Below, piece after piece: positions 44,943-54,957 of a stretch of DNA of 64,000 bases (positions within the stretch are counted from its first letter, which is position 1; each line of letters opens with the position of its first letter). The notes beneath the pieces are model-generated. The model ran no database searches and had not been told where the DNA came from. It saw only the letters and a program-made list of their open reading frames with translations. This DNA comes from Nannocystis pusilla (GTDB taxonomy: Bacteria > Myxococcota_A > Polyangia > Nannocystales > Nannocystaceae). The stretch covers positions 390,001 to 454,000 of the forward strand of contig NZ_JAIRAU010000027.1 in the NCBI RefSeq assembly GCF_020073745.1, read 5' to 3'. A program made the position numbers and the translations under genes.

Positions 44943-45794
44943 TCACGACTTGAACCACAGCGACTTGTTGATGTTGCGGGTCCCGGTGCCCCAGCGATAG
45001 ATCAGGCGGTAGAAGTGCCGGGCCGTCCCATACGAGTACCAGTAGTTGTAGTAGGTGCCGGCATCGGCCAGGGTCCGATTGAACAGCAGGGTGTAGTCGG
45101 GGTCCGCGGGCAGCTTGCCGGCCATCATGAATGTGACGTACGTGTCGCCCGTGCGGGCGCAGGCGGACGCGCGGAACTTCTTCTGGTTGGTGAAGAACTC
45201 GGTGCAGGCGAAGCCGCCGCAATTGGAGCTGAGAGGCGGCGACCAGTTGGAGAGGCACTGATAGTACGACGTCCCGGCAGATCCGGGGCAATTGGCGCCG
45301 ATCTCCGTCTCCTCGCCGTAATCTTGCCAGGCCGAGACGTCGGTGCAATCCGAGAACTTGCGCGCCTGCGGGAACTCGTAGAAGCCGGCCAGCTGATCGA
45401 CGTGGAAGTCCTCGGGGGTCCCGGCCGCGCCGGTCGACGCGCGCTCGGCCAGGGTCTCCTCGTAATCCTCGAGGAGCTCGGCCGGCGCCGCGCGGTCGCG
45501 CGGCGCGACCGCACGGAACACCTCGTAGGGGCTGGCGTCCATCAGCTCGGGCAGCGAGGCCAGCGAGTTGGTGAGCGCGTGTCCTTCCTCCTCGGCGACC
45601 ACGCCGCCGCCGGGGACGGCGAAGAACCGCAGCACGTTGCCGTTCGGCAGATCGAGCTCCACCAGCAGCTCCGACTCTGCGCCGATCTCCTCGGCCGCCA
45701 CCGGCGCGGCGTCTTCGCCGGGGTCGCAGCCGGCCGCCGCGATGATCAAGGCACAGGACACATGTCGTACGATATTCTGGATCTTGCTCTTCAT
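44943..45794 (-). CDS. Secreted lipoprotein of unknown family
   Basis: A 283-residue lipoprotein. MKSKIQNIVRHVSCALIIAA AGC places the lipidated Cys at ~23. An acidic propeptide-like region (~25-125) includes NVLRFFAVPGGGVVAEEEGH. The C-terminal part (~130-283) is rich in Tyr, Trp and Cys: DYGEETEIGANCPGSAGTSY, CLSNWSPPLSSNCGGFACTE, and WYSYGTARHFYRLIYRWGTG. Six or more Cys may form disulfides. I recognise no catalytic motif. Base composition is a little less GC-rich than its neighbours. ATG at 45794. The upstream spacer carries a strong palindrome. Confidence 0.7.
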   Translation of the reverse strand: MKSKIQNIVRHVSCALIIAAAGCDPGEDAAPVAAEEIGAESELLVELDLPNGNVLRFFAVPGGGVVAEEEGHALTNSLASLPELMDASPYEVFRAVAPRDRAAPAELLEDYEETLAERASTGAAGTPEDFHVDQLAGFYEFPQARKFSDCTDVSAWQDYGEETEIGANCPGSAGTSYYQCLSNWSPPLSSNCGGFACTEFFTNQKKFRASACARTGDTYVTFMMAGKLPADPDYTLLFNRTLADAGTYYNYWYSYGTARHFYRLIYRWGTGTRNINKSLWFKS

Positions 45795-45922
45795 GACGTT
45801 CCTCGGGCGGGGGCTCCTCGCGCCTCCGCACCCGCGACCGTCAAAGCAGCGTGCGTGCCACGCTCGATGCGTCGAGATCCTTGAGGATTCTCGTGCCCGC
45901 CGGCACGAGGCGGGCGGCCGCC

Positions 45923-45960
45923 GCGAGTGTCTCCGGGACACTGTCCCCGGAGACACTCGC
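45923..45960. repeat. 38-bp near-perfect palindrome (terminator or cruciform)
   Basis: Arms GCGAGTGTCTCCGGGACA and TGTCCCCGGAGACACTCGC differ by one extra C. CACGAG (~45905) and CTCGTG (45961) can extend the structure. It lies between the kinase stop (46056) and the next minus-strand gene start (45794), so it can end the kinase transcript. Its core ACA-C-TGTC links it to the dispersed hairpin family. Confidence 0.75.
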
Positions 45961-45991
45961 CTCGTGGCCCGCGAGCGGGGACGAGACGGCC

Positions 45992-46005
45992 TGTCCGTTC
46001 GGACA
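45992..46005. repeat. Dispersed hairpin, TGTCC-GTTC-GGACA
   Basis: Perfect 5-bp stem, followed by the ATTGATCAAT palindrome. Lies 50 bases beyond the kinase stop. Confidence 0.7.
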
Positions 46006-46055
46006 TTGATCAATGCGGGAATGCATATTGTCCTTCCAGGCAGATCGGCGAGGCG

Positions 46056-48677
46056 TCACCCCGCGATCGCTGCCTGCAGCGAGCGGACCCGCTCGGCCCA
46101 CACCGGCAGCAGCGCGTCGGTGTGACCGCGGCTCAGCTCGGCGATCAGCGTCGCCGCTCGCTCGAGCGTCACCCGAGCGTCGGTCGTCCGGCCGAGGGCG
46201 ACCAGGGCCCGCCCGCGGAGGACCTGGAGCTCCGCCACCTCGAGCGCGACCCACCACATCGCCTGATGCGGCTCTGCCCGCGCCAGCGCGTCGTCGGCCA
46301 GCGCGAGCGCCTCCGCGGGCCGGGCCTCGATCCACGCGATCGCGGCCCCCGACCGCGCGCCCAGCACGGCGAAGTGCTCGGCCTGCATGTGGTTGCCGGG
46401 CGCGCCCAGGCAGCCCGGTACGGCGCGGAAGGCCGCCAGCGCGGCCTCGTCGCGCCCGAGCTCGGCCTCGGTCAGGCCCAGTCGCTGGAAGCAGCTGGCG
46501 CAGCTCGAGTGGACCTCCGGGTACAGCGCCCGCAGGCGCGGGCAGACGGCGGCCAGGATCGCCGCGCCCTGCGTCAGGTCGGCCTCGTGCAACCCGTGGC
46601 GCAGGCGCAGGTGCAGCGTCTCGAGGTGGTCCATGCCGAGCGCCCCGGAGAGGACGGCGATCGCCCGCGTGAAGCCGTCGTGTTTGGCCGCCGGATCGCG
46701 GGTGCTCAGGGCCAGGTTCGCCTGGTAGTTCGCCAGCTCGATCCGATCGGGGTCCTCGACGCGCGCGAGCTCGGCTGTCGCGCGCTCGAAGTACGCGCGG
46801 GCCTCGTCGAGCTCGCCGGCGTGGAACGCCAGCGTCCCGAGGTTGTTGTCGAGGCGCGCCAGCGCGGCCGCGGGGGCGACCAGCCGCTCGGCCAGCGCGC
46901 GGGCCATCGGCGCGGCCGCCAGGGCCTTCGCGCGCGCGTCGAGCTGGCCGTCGAGGAACAACTGCACCGCCAGCGCCTCGGCCGCGAGCGCGTCGCGGCG
47001 GGTCGCCAGCGCGTGCACGACCGCCTCGCGCATCGCCTCGCGCGCGTCGTCGAGCTGGTCGACGGCCGCCAGGACGTGCCCGCGCAGCAGCAGCGCCTCG
47101 GCGAGCAACGGGCGCAGCTCGAGCCGGCGCGCCTTCGCCACCACCGTCGCCGTCATGCGCTCTGCCGCGACCTCGTCACCGCCGTGGTGATGCGTCCGCG
47201 CGGCCGACAATTCGTCCGCGAGCGCCGCTGCGGCGCGGGCCAGCAGCGGGTCGTCGGGCCGCGCCGCCTCGGCCTCGGCGATGCCCGCGTCGGTGCAGGC
47301 GCCGACCGCCGGCAACCGCGCCACCAGCCGCGCCGCGTCGACGCTCGCGTGGTCCGTCACCAGCAGGTCGACCGCGCGGTTGAGCTCCTGGCGGCGGCGG
47401 TCGAGGCAGCGCGCGTGCGCGTCGTACAACGTCGGCGAGCGCCTGCCGGCGTGGTGGTCGAGGCAGGCCTCGCGGCGCGCCGTCACCCAGGCGGCCGCGC
47501 GTCCGTCGAGCCCGGCGAGCACGCGGGCCGGCAGCTCCGGGTCGGCCGCGCCGGCCAGGGCCGCCGTCACCGCCGCCCGGCGATCGGCGTCCCACACCCC
47601 CGCGAGCTCGCGCGCGGCGCCGCTGCACGCCTCGGCCGCGTCGTCGCGGGCGAAGTAAGCTGTCCCGAACATCATGCCCGCGAAGACAGGAACAAGGAGC
47701 CATCTCCTGCGCGACCGCGCGGGGTCGCGGGCGAGCGCCGCGAGCAGCGCGTCGACCGTCGGGAAGCGCGCGCCGGGATCGACCTGCAGCCCGCGGCGCA
47801 GCGCCTCGAGCACGTGGCGGGAGAGCCGGCGGTCGGCCGGCGGGCTGCGGAGTTCGCCCGCGACCACCGCCGCCGCGGTCTCGGACGCCGTGTCGCCGGC
47901 GAACGGACGCTGCCCGAACAGCGCCTCCCACAGCGCGACACAGAAGCTGAACTGGTCGCTGCGGGCGTCGGACGGCCGCCCGAGGTGCTGCTCCGGAGCC
48001 ATGTAGGCCGGCGTCCCGAGCAGCGCGCCGCTGTCGGTCAGCAGGAGGGCGAGGGCCGTGCCTCGGCCGCCCATCGAAGCCGACCCGACCTCGACGCGCG
48101 CGAGCCCGAAGTCGGCGACACACACACGCCCGTCGTCACCGACGAGCACGTTCTCCGGCTTGAAGTCGCGGTGCACCACCCCCTGCGCGTGCGCGGCCGC
48201 CAGCCCGCGACCCGCGGCCAGGAACACGCGCATGACCTCCGCCTCGCCGCGCCTCGCCGTGCCCAGCCACGCGCGCAGATCGACGCCGCGGATGAACTCC
48301 ATCGCCAGGAACACCCGCTCGTCGAGCGCGCCGGCGTCGTGGACCTGCACCACGTTCGGGTGCGAGAGACGGGCCAGCGCCTGGGCCTCGCGCAGCAGCC
48401 TCACCTGGGAATCACCGGAGTTGCGATCGGGTCGCAGCAGCTTGACGGCGACCTTGCGATCGAGCTCCGGATCGTAGGCCGCGAAGACGACCCCCATCCC
48501 GTCGGCGCCGAGGCGCTCGAGCACGTGGTAGCGGCCGATCCGCGCCGGCGCCGGGCCGAAGCTCGCCGCCGATGTACGCGCCGCGCCGTCCTGCGTCACG
48601 CTCTCCGGCCCGAGCGGGCTGCTCCGCGTGTCGATGTCGTCGCCCGTCGTCACGGGATCGGCAGCCAGGTCATCCAC
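46056..48677 (-). CDS. Hanks-type Ser/Thr protein kinase with C-terminal TPR domain
   Basis: An 873-residue kinase. Residues ~47-310 form the catalytic domain: glycine loop [14 protein letters not shown], Lys in VAVKLL, Glu in [10 protein letters not shown], catalytic loop [22 protein letters not shown], and the activation segment [11 protein letters not shown] single membrane segment (~342-360, [16 protein letters not shown]) follows, partly encoded by a hairpin-family copy at 47658-47692. The ~500 extracytoplasmic or periplasmic residues are helical TPR-like repeats ([40 protein letters not shown]). The GTG at 48677 overlaps the 3' end of the ADYC-like gene by 28 bases, so both are translated from one message. 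A sigma54 promoter upstream of that gene would drive the pair. Confidence 0.9.
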   Translation of the reverse strand: MDDLAADPVTTGDDIDTRSSPLGPESVTQDGAARTSAASFGPAPARIGRYHVLERLGADGMGVVFAAYDPELDRKVAVKLLRPDRNSGDSQVRLLREAQALARLSHPNVVQVHDAGALDERVFLAMEFIRGVDLRAWLGTARRGEAEVMRVFLAAGRGLAAAHAQGVVHRDFKPENVLVGDDGRVCVADFGLARVEVGSASMGGRGTALALLLTDSGALLGTPAYMAPEQHLGRPSDARSDQFSFCVALWEALFGQRPFAGDTASETAAAVVAGELRSPPADRRLSRHVLEALRRGLQVDPGARFPTVDALLAALARDPARSRRRWLLVPVFAGMMFGTAYFARDDAAEACSGAARELAGVWDADRRAAVTAALAGAADPELPARVLAGLDGRAAAWVTARREACLDHHAGRRSPTLYDAHARCLDRRRQELNRAVDLLVTDHASVDAARLVARLPAVGACTDAGIAEAEAARPDDPLLARAAAALADELSAARTHHHGGDEVAAERMTATVVAKARRLELRPLLAEALLLRGHVLAAVDQLDDAREAMREAVVHALATRRDALAAEALAVQLFLDGQLDARAKALAAAPMARALAERLVAPAAALARLDNNLGTLAFHAGELDEARAYFERATAELARVEDPDRIELANYQANLALSTRDPAAKHDGFTRAIAVLSGALGMDHLETLHLRLRHGLHEADLTQGAAILAAVCPRLRALYPEVHSSCASCFQRLGLTEAELGRDEAALAAFRAVPGCLGAPGNHMQAEHFAVLGARSGAAIAWIEARPAEALALADDALARAEPHQAMWWVALEVAELQVLRGRALVALGRTTDARVTLERAATLIAELSRGHTDALLPVWAERVRSLQAAIAG

Positions 48678-49615
48678 TCACCGACGTCGGCCGCGGTGCA
48701 CGGCACAGGGTCGCAGTTGGGCACGAGGGTCGACCTGTGGGTGTTCCAGCACACCGCACCGTTCTGGTCCCACACCGCCTCGGGCAGCGCGCCCGCCTTG
48801 CGCCAGTCGACGTTGCCTACCTGGTTGGCCCACAGGATCTTCGTGCCCTCTTGCGTGTAGCTGGTAAAGTTTTTTGAGTGCCCGCAATAAGTCGCGGTGA
48901 TCATCCTGAGCGTCGCATTGCGCTGCTCGACCGTCGACGGTTTTGGGGTGTTGGCGAAGTTGATGTGGGGGCCGTACCCGAGCCGCTTCATCTTGTACAC
49001 CGCCTGTCCCTCGCACGCGAGGGTGATCCAGCCCGCCTCGTTCGGCATGACCGACTTCGTCGTCCCGTCGTAGCGCTCCCCGTCGATAATGGTCACGACC
49101 GTCGCGTAGGGGTCGGCGTAATAGTCGGGGCAGACGTTGACCAACCGGCCGGTCTCCGTGTCGGCGTACGCGAGCGCGTAGGCGGACATCGGCTTCGTTC
49201 CGACGGCCCACGACTCGATCAAGGACGTGTAGCCGAGGACATGAATGTACTCCGTTTCGCCGAGGGCGTTGCCGAGCTCGATGCGCAGGCCGGTCAGGCC
49301 TTGGCCCGCTTTCGACGGGTTACCCTGGGCATCGAGGAGGATGAGCTCGTCGTCCGTGGCGGTCAGCTCGTAGAAGTTGTCGGCCCCGTCGCGGAACCCG
49401 ACGAGCGTCACGCCGTCGAAGTTCGGTAGGCCGTCGAGGTTGAGCTCCGGTACGTCGTACTGGTTGGCGTGCGGCGAGTTGGTCGGGCAGCCGCTGCCGC
49501 AGCCCCAGCTGGTGTCGCGGAACTCGACCCCGGGGTCGGTCTCCTCCGTGGTGCATGCAGGGGCGACGAGGACGAGCGCGAGAGCGGTGGAGAGCCTGGG
49601 AATGGTGGGTGTCAT
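48650..49615 (-). CDS. ADYC-like secreted lipoprotein
   Basis: A 321-residue lipoprotein. MTPTIPRLSTALALVLVAPA ends at Cys21. The middle contains LVGFRDGADNFYELTATDDE and LTGLRIELGNALGETEYIHV. The segment LRMITATYCGHSKNFTSYTQ, followed by an EGTKILW strand, resembles the ADYC domain of myxobacterial lipoproteins, with ATYC in place of ADYC. The C-terminus has two further Cys pairs (CWNTHRSTLVPNCDPVPC). Function unknown; it may be sensed or signalled by the kinase with which it is co-transcribed. Parts are distinctly less GC-rich than neighbours (for example around 48870), which hints at different constraint or origin. ATG at 49615. Confidence 0.7.
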   Translation of the reverse strand: MTPTIPRLSTALALVLVAPACTTEETDPGVEFRDTSWGCGSGCPTNSPHANQYDVPELNLDGLPNFDGVTLVGFRDGADNFYELTATDDELILLDAQGNPSKAGQGLTGLRIELGNALGETEYIHVLGYTSLIESWAVGTKPMSAYALAYADTETGRLVNVCPDYYADPYATVVTIIDGERYDGTTKSVMPNEAGWITLACEGQAVYKMKRLGYGPHINFANTPKPSTVEQRNATLRMITATYCGHSKNFTSYTQEGTKILWANQVGNVDWRKAGALPEAVWDQNGAVCWNTHRSTLVPNCDPVPCTAADVGEWMTWLPIP

Positions 49616-49685
49616 GGAAAGCTCGCTATGCGTGGGTGTCGAGGCGCGGATGCGTCCCTCGAGGTCAGCGTTCGACGCCGACATT

Positions 49686-49701
49686 GGCAAACCGCGGGCC
49701 A
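49686..49701 (-). promoter_or_regulatory. Sigma54 -24/-12 promoter for ADYC-like/kinase operon
   Basis: On the minus strand the site reads TGGCCCGCGGTTTGCC. It matches TGGCACG-N4-TTGCW with the invariant GG and GC spaced correctly and two mismatches. Predicted transcription would begin near 49675, giving a ~60-base leader before the ATG at 49615. The adjacent divergent gene encodes a sigma54 activator. Confidence 0.65.
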
Positions 49702-49768
49702 CCGCCATTACTGTTGATTTTACTGGAAATTATCGGTCGACCCCGGCACTCCTGTGTGCTTGTCCCCG

Positions 49769-49797
49769 GGGTGTCCGTGAGACACCATCGGACACCC
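49769..49797. promoter_or_regulatory. Inverted repeat, possible activator-binding site
   Basis: GGGTGTCCG and CGGACACCC are perfect 9-bp arms around an 11-base spacer. A nested GTGTC/GACAC pair is also present. It lies ~80 bases upstream of the sigma54 promoter, a usual enhancer distance, and abuts the activator's own start. It also resembles the dispersed TGTCC/GGACA family, so the two readings compete. Confidence 0.4.
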
Positions 49798-49798
49798 G

Positions 49799-51187
<1,389 letters not shown>

Positions 51188-51228
51188 ACCGGGCTGTGGC
51201 TCGATGGTCGGCGCTGGAGGAGCCGGTG

Positions 51229-51756
51229 TCACGCGTCGGCGGCGGGCTTGCGGGCGCGCAGGTCCCAGACGAGCAGGAGGACGCCGACGACGAGGGCGGC
51301 GTCGGCGACGTTGAAGCTCGGCCAGCTGCCGCCCCACGGGTAGTTGAGCTTGATGAAGTCGACGACGCCGTGGCGGCCGAGCTCGTCGACGCGGAACAGG
51401 CGGTCGTGGAGGTTGCCGAGCGCGCCGCCGGCGACCAGGCCGCCGGCGACGAAGCGCAGGCGGGTGCCCTCGGCCGCGCGGGCGGTGACGACGATCCACA
51501 CGAGCATCGCCGCGGTGATGGCCGCCAGCACCAGCGGGTAGTCGAGCCGGCGGACCAGGCCGAACGCGCTGCCCTGGTTGTAGGCGAAGGCGAGCTCGAG
51601 CAGCGGGTCCCACAGCACGAGGGCGCGGCCGCCCGGGCGCAGGGTGTCCCAGACCCATTGCTTGGTCCATAGATCGAGCGCGAGCGCGCCGGCGCCGGAG
51701 AGGGCCAGGAGGGCCCACAGGCGCGGGCTGGCGGGGATTTGCTGGTTTTTTAGCAT
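51229..51756 (-). CDS. lspA: Lipoprotein signal peptidase (signal peptidase II)
   Basis: A 175-residue membrane aspartyl protease that removes signal peptides from diacylglyceryl-modified prolipoproteins. Four membrane segments are visible (LWALLALSGAGALALDLW; YPLVLAAITAAMLVWIVV; FVAGGLVAGGALGNL; VADAALVVGVLLLVWDL). Conserved motifs are DLWTKQW, AYNQGSAFG, GGALGNLHDR, GVVDFI and SFNVADAAL, with the catalytic Asp pair in the last two. It suits a genome loaded with lipoproteins. The ATG at 51756 lies inside a palindrome shared with the divergent blaI-like gene. Confidence 0.92.
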   Translation of the reverse strand: MLKNQQIPASPRLWALLALSGAGALALDLWTKQWVWDTLRPGGRALVLWDPLLELAFAYNQGSAFGLVRRLDYPLVLAAITAAMLVWIVVTARAAEGTRLRFVAGGLVAGGALGNLHDRLFRVDELGRHGVVDFIKLNYPWGGSWPSFNVADAALVVGVLLLVWDLRARKPAADA

Positions 51757-51768
51757 GGTGCTAGAAAA
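51746..51768. promoter_or_regulatory. Palindromic operator between lspA and blaI-like gene
   Basis: TTTTTTAGCA and TGCTAGAAAA are 10-base arms with one mismatch around TGG. It is AT-rich in a GC-rich setting, covers the lspA start codon and ends 12 bases before the blaI-like start. A BlaI-type repressor binding here would regulate both genes; this is inferred from position. Confidence 0.55.
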
Positions 51769-51780
51769 ACAGCACACGGG

Positions 51781-52176
51781 ATGACGCGACGCAAGTCCGA
51801 CCTCGATCCGCTGAGCCGACGCGAGCGGCAGATCATGGACATCGTCTATCGCCGCGGGCAGGCGACCATCCGCGAGGTGCTCGACGAGCTGTCCGACCCG
51901 CCGTCGTACTCGGCTGTGCGCGCGCTGGTGAAGGTGCTCGAGGACAAGGGCCACCTGCGGCACCGGCAGGACGGGCCGACGTACATCTACACGCCGACGC
52001 GCCCGCGCGACCGCGTGGCCACGTCGGCGCTGGCGCACGTGGTCGACACCTTCTTCGGCGGCTCGACGAGCGAGGCCGTGGCCGCGCTGCTCGACCTCGA
52101 CGGGCGCGAGCTGTCGCCGGGCGAGCTCGACGAGCTCGGGGCGATGATCGAGCAGGCGCGCAAGGAGGGCCGCTAG
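51781..52176 (+). CDS. BlaI/MecI-family transcriptional repressor
   Basis: A 131-residue winged-helix repressor. The family landmarks are LSRRERQIMDIVYRRGQATI, REVLDELSDPPSYSAVRALV and LEDKGHLRHRQDGPTYIYTP. The C-terminal dimerisation and cleavage region is SALAHVVDTFFGGSTSEAVA. BlaI/MecI proteins repress by binding palindromes and are inactivated by cleavage after their BlaR/MecR-type membrane peptidase is triggered. The peptidase gene follows with a one-base gap, giving the classical pair. No beta-lactamase gene is adjacent. ATG at 51781. Confidence 0.9.
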   Translation: MTRRKSDLDPLSRRERQIMDIVYRRGQATIREVLDELSDPPSYSAVRALVKVLEDKGHLRHRQDGPTYIYTPTRPRDRVATSALAHVVDTFFGGSTSEAVAALLDLDGRELSPGELDELGAMIEQARKEGR

Positions 52177-52177
52177 C

Positions 52178-53107
52178 GTGGAGGCGGCGGCGCTGTGGCT
52201 CGGCGCGCTCGAGCTGGTGGGGGCGCTGGTGTTCGCCCTGGCTGTCCTTTCGGACATGTTCTCGCGGCGGCGCAGCGCGGCGGTGCGGCGGCAGATCTGG
52301 GCCCTGGCGATCGCGGTCGCGCTGGTGCTGCCGCTGCCCCGGCTGGCGCTCGCGGCCTCGACGCTGCGCCTGCCGCCCGGGGTCGCGCCGGCGCTGCTGG
52401 CGGTGTGGGGGCTCGGGGCGGCGCTGCTGCTCGCACGGCTGGTCGTCGGGCACGCCGCGGCGCATCGTCTGGTGCGCGCCGCGGCGCCGATCGCCGAGGG
52501 TCCGTGGCAGGAGACGGCGCGATCGCTGTGGTTCGGCGGAGGTCCGCGGGTCGAGCTGCGGGCGTGCGCGACGAGCCGCACGCCGCAGGTGGTGGGGGTG
52601 CTGCGGCCGGTGATCTTGGTGCCGCGGACGATGCTGGCGGCGCCTGCGGCCGAGCGGCGGGCGCTGCTGGCCCACGAGCTGGCCCATGTGGCCCGCGCGG
52701 ATTGCCTGCTGCTGCTCGCCGGGGCGGTGGCGCGTGCCATCTACTGGCCCGATCCGTTGGCCTGGTGGGCGCTGCGGCGGGTGCGGGTCCACGCGGAGGA
52801 CGCGGCCGACGACGCGGCCCTGCACACGGGGATCCCGTCGTCGAGCTATGCGGCGCAGCTGGTCGCGGTGGCGCGGGCGCAGCTCGAGCGGGCCGGGAGG
52901 GTCGCCGCCGACGGGCTGCGGGCGCGCGTGCGTGGGGTGCTCGATGTCGGCCGGATCCGCAGCGACGCGCCGGCGCGGGCGGCTCGCTGGGGCGTGCCCC
53001 GGCTGGTCGGCGCGGCCCTGGTGCTGGCGACGATGGTGACGGCCTGCGAGGCCCGCTCGGCCGAGGTGCCCGGGGCCCCGGCGAGCGGCGAGCGCGGCGT
53101 GAAGTGA
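52178..53107 (+). CDS. M56-family (BlaR1-like) membrane metallopeptidase
   Basis: A 309-residue integral membrane peptidase. Three to four membrane segments occupy ~1-100, then a cytoplasmic peptidase domain with zinc motif RALLAHELAHVARADCLLLL (HExxH) and the third-ligand region RVHAEDAADDAALHTG. A last membrane segment (RLVGAALVLATMVTAC) follows, but there is no C-terminal penicillin-binding sensor domain, so the signal sensed is not a beta-lactam in the classic way. The perfect hairpin at 52243-52256 encodes LAVLSDMFS at the end of the second membrane segment. The GTG start at 52178 leaves one base after the blaI-like stop. It probably cleaves the repressor. Confidence 0.85.
   Translation: MEAAALWLGALELVGALVFALAVLSDMFSRRRSAAVRRQIWALAIAVALVLPLPRLALAASTLRLPPGVAPALLAVWGLGAALLLARLVVGHAAAHRLVRAAAPIAEGPWQETARSLWFGGGPRVELRACATSRTPQVVGVLRPVILVPRTMLAAPAAERRALLAHELAHVARADCLLLLAGAVARAIYWPDPLAWWALRRVRVHAEDAADDAALHTGIPSSSYAAQLVAVARAQLERAGRVAADGLRARVRGVLDVGRIRSDAPARAARWGVPRLVGAALVLATMVTACEARSAEVPGAPASGERGVK
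52243..52256. repeat. Dispersed hairpin, TGTCC-TTTC-GGACA
   Basis: Perfect 5-bp stem in frame in the M56 peptidase gene. Confidence 0.7.
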
Positions 53108-53440
53108 GCTGTCCGAAAGGACAGGCTGTCGGTGGCAGGGGGACGCGCAGGTGCGGGGGCGGCGAGCGGGCGAGTCTTGAAGCTGGCCGGAGGGACAGGC
53201 GGCCGGTGGCAGGGGAACGCGCAGGTTCGGGGCGGCGAGCGGGCGCGAATTGAGCTGGCCGAAAGGACAGGCGGTCGGTGGCATGGGGGCGCGCAGGTGC
53301 GGGGCGGGCGAGCGGGCGAGTTTTGAGGCTCGCCGGATGGACAGGTCGGTGGAGCCGTCTGGAAGCTGTCTGCAGGGACAGACGGTCGGCGCGTCGGGGC
53401 TTCGGGGGGGCGCCGAGGCGGACAATCTGGCCGGAGGGTC
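53108..53440. repeat. ~73-bp tandem repeat carrying the dispersed hairpin
   Basis: Units begin GCTGTCCGAAAGGACAGGC (53108), GCTGGCC (53182), GCTGGCC (53254) and GCTCGCC (53328), spaced 74, 72 and 74. Shorter copies lie at 53365 (CTGTCT-GCAG-GGACAG, 53366-53381) and ~53427. Each full unit also has GGGGCGGCGAGCGGGCG and a TGA/TTGA. The first copy has a perfect stem with a GAAA loop (53109-53124). The array starts directly at the M56 peptidase stop. No gene in 53108-53602. Confidence 0.8.
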
Positions 53441-53602
53441 AGGCGAGCGCCGCGCCGGCGCGCCTCGCTGCGGCCGCGAGGGTGTCACGAATCACAGGTC
53501 GTCTCGGTGATTCGGCGCGATAGCGGGCGCTGGGCCGGCGTTGGCGGCGCGCACCGATCCGTGCGCCGGCGGCCGGGACAACTCGCGCAACCTCCTGCGC
53601 CC

Positions 53603-54169
53603 ATGAACCCACGATCCACGAAATGGCTCCTGCTGCTCCTGGTGTCCGCTTGCTCGCGCGGGAGCTTCGGGGGCGAGGTGACGAACCCCGACACGGCCGC
53701 GCCCGAGAAGACCGGCGGCGCGGCGACCGGCGGCGACGCGACAGGCGCCGCGGCGCCCGCGGTCAAGCACGAGCGCGTCGTGTTCCACTGGACGTCCGGC
53801 GACGATTCGCTGTCGGGCCGGCTGAAGACCAAGCTGCCGGACGGCGAGTCGTTCGAGGGCAGGTACCACGAGATCACGCGCACTGCGACCGTCGATCAGT
53901 ACGACGAATTCTACAACGCGTGGTACGCCGATCCGTGGATGGGCCCGCGCTGGTACTGGGGCGGCACCTGGCCGTACTACGATACGGTCGAGGAATTCAT
54001 CACCCGCAACACCGGCAAGGTGGTGGCCACGCTCGACGGCGACCGCGGGGACAAGATGCGCTGTCACTTCACGCTCGACGACCCGGACCGCGGGATCAAG
54101 GGCGGCGGCACCGGCGAGTGCCAGCTGTCGAACGGCGACCGGATCACGTCGCGCTTCGAGCCGCAGTGA
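53603..54169 (+). CDS. Small lipoprotein with repeated charged beta strands
   Basis: A 188-residue lipoprotein. MNPRSTKWLLLLLVSAC gives lipidated Cys17, then a Gly/Ala/Thr linker (~20-55). The C-terminal domain has strands HERVVFHWTSGDDSLSGRLK, LPDGESFEGRYHEI, a Trp/Tyr-rich WYADPWMGPRWYWGGTWPYY, and a closing antiparallel pair (MRCHFTLDDPDRGIKGGGTG; CQLSNGDRITSRFEPQ). The DG(x)SFEGRY/GxGECQLSNGDRI pattern resembles MORN-like or similar short beta hairpins. No enzyme motif. The last bases of the gene are partly duplicated downstream at ~54249. ATG at 53603. Confidence 0.7.
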   Translation: MNPRSTKWLLLLLVSACSRGSFGGEVTNPDTAAPEKTGGAATGGDATGAAAPAVKHERVVFHWTSGDDSLSGRLKTKLPDGESFEGRYHEITRTATVDQYDEFYNAWYADPWMGPRWYWGGTWPYYDTVEEFITRNTGKVVATLDGDRGDKMRCHFTLDDPDRGIKGGGTGECQLSNGDRITSRFEPQ

Positions 54170-54197
54170 GGGCTGGCGCGACCCTGGCGACGCACGG

Positions 54198-54321
54198 GGT
54201 GAGGCCGAGCGGAAGGCTCGGGCATCACGAGGCTCGTGGCGAGGGCGAGCGCTTCGAGGCGCAGTGAGGGCGAGCGGGGGTGGTGAGGCCGAGCGGGAGG
54301 CTCGGGCATCACGAGGCTCGT
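54198..54321. repeat. Direct duplication of a 40-bp segment
   Basis: The 40-base segment starting GGTGAGGCCGAGCGGAAGGC occurs at 54198-54237 and again at 54282-54321 with one mismatch. A copy of the preceding gene's tail (GCGCTTCGAG, CGCAGTGAGGG) lies between them at 54249. Confidence 0.7.
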
Positions 54322-54337
54322 CGCCAGTACAGCCGCT

Positions 54338-54357
54338 CCGAAGTTCTCCAGGGGTTC
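54338..54357 (+). repeat. Left 20-bp inverted repeat of a small cassette
   Basis: CCGAAGTTCTCCAGGGGTTC, an exact reverse complement of 54958-54977. The pair encloses the gene at 54450-54956. No flanking target duplication was found. Confidence 0.8.
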
Positions 54358-54449
54358 ATGCGAGTTGCTCGGTCCGCGAGCGGCACCTCCTCGTCGCGCC
54401 GACGTGCCCGCGCTTGCCGCGGACGGCGCCGCGGGGCATCGTGCTGGGC

Positions 54450-54956
54450 ATGAGCAAGTTCGAAGCGCTGCGTGACCCCGCGCTCCGGCTCGCCGTCGTC
54501 GAGACGCTGAGCAAGGCGCGGAAGCTCGACCTGGCGAAGATCCCAAAGGCGACCAGCCAGGACCGCGTCAACACGAAGACGCTGCAAGCGCTCGTGTCGC
54601 TCGCAGTGCCGGACCAGGCGCTCGCCAAGATCGCGGAGCTGTGGTGGGAGGGCGGCGGGCACAAGGTGCAGCACCAGGTGTGGCCGCTGTGGCACGGCGA
54701 GGACGACACGTTCTACGTGCACTCGCTCGCCGGGATCGAGGGGCTCGCGGGGCTCAAGAAGCTGACCTTGGCGACCGACGCGGACCTGCAGCCGTTGCTG
54801 CAGCTGCCGGCGCTCCGGTGGGCCAGGCTGCTGCTGGCGGGCGGCCAGGCGAAGTCTGCGGTGCTGGGCGAGCTGCGGGCGCGCAAGGTCGAGGTGATCG
54901 TCGAGCGGATGGACGCGGTGCCGAAGTCCGCGCGGCCGCTGACAGAGAGGGTCTAG
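54450..54956 (+). CDS. Hypothetical protein inside a 20-bp inverted-repeat cassette
   Basis: A 168-residue soluble protein. It opens MSKFEALRDPALRLAVVETL and contains LAKIAELWWEGGGHKVQHQV, WPLWHGEDDTFYVHSLAGIE, and Leu-rich turns (LAGLKKLTLATDADLQPLLQ; PALRWARLLLAG) like short leucine-rich repeats. Standalone proteins of this look occur in myxobacteria, sometimes as immunity-like genes, but I cannot assign a family. No signal peptide. The stop at 54954-54956 lies one base before the right inverted repeat, so the cassette holds only this gene and ~90 bases of leader. ATG at 54450, after GGGGCATCGTGCTGGGC. Confidence 0.7.
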   Translation: MSKFEALRDPALRLAVVETLSKARKLDLAKIPKATSQDRVNTKTLQALVSLAVPDQALAKIAELWWEGGGHKVQHQVWPLWHGEDDTFYVHSLAGIEGLAGLKKLTLATDADLQPLLQLPALRWARLLLAGGQAKSAVLGELRARKVEVIVERMDAVPKSARPLTERV

Positions 54957-54957
54957 C

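Noticed and set aside
49741-49760. Second sigma54 site (CGGCAC...TGC) on the plus strand for the FHA activator
   Set aside because: GG-to-GC spacing is one base too long for sigma54.
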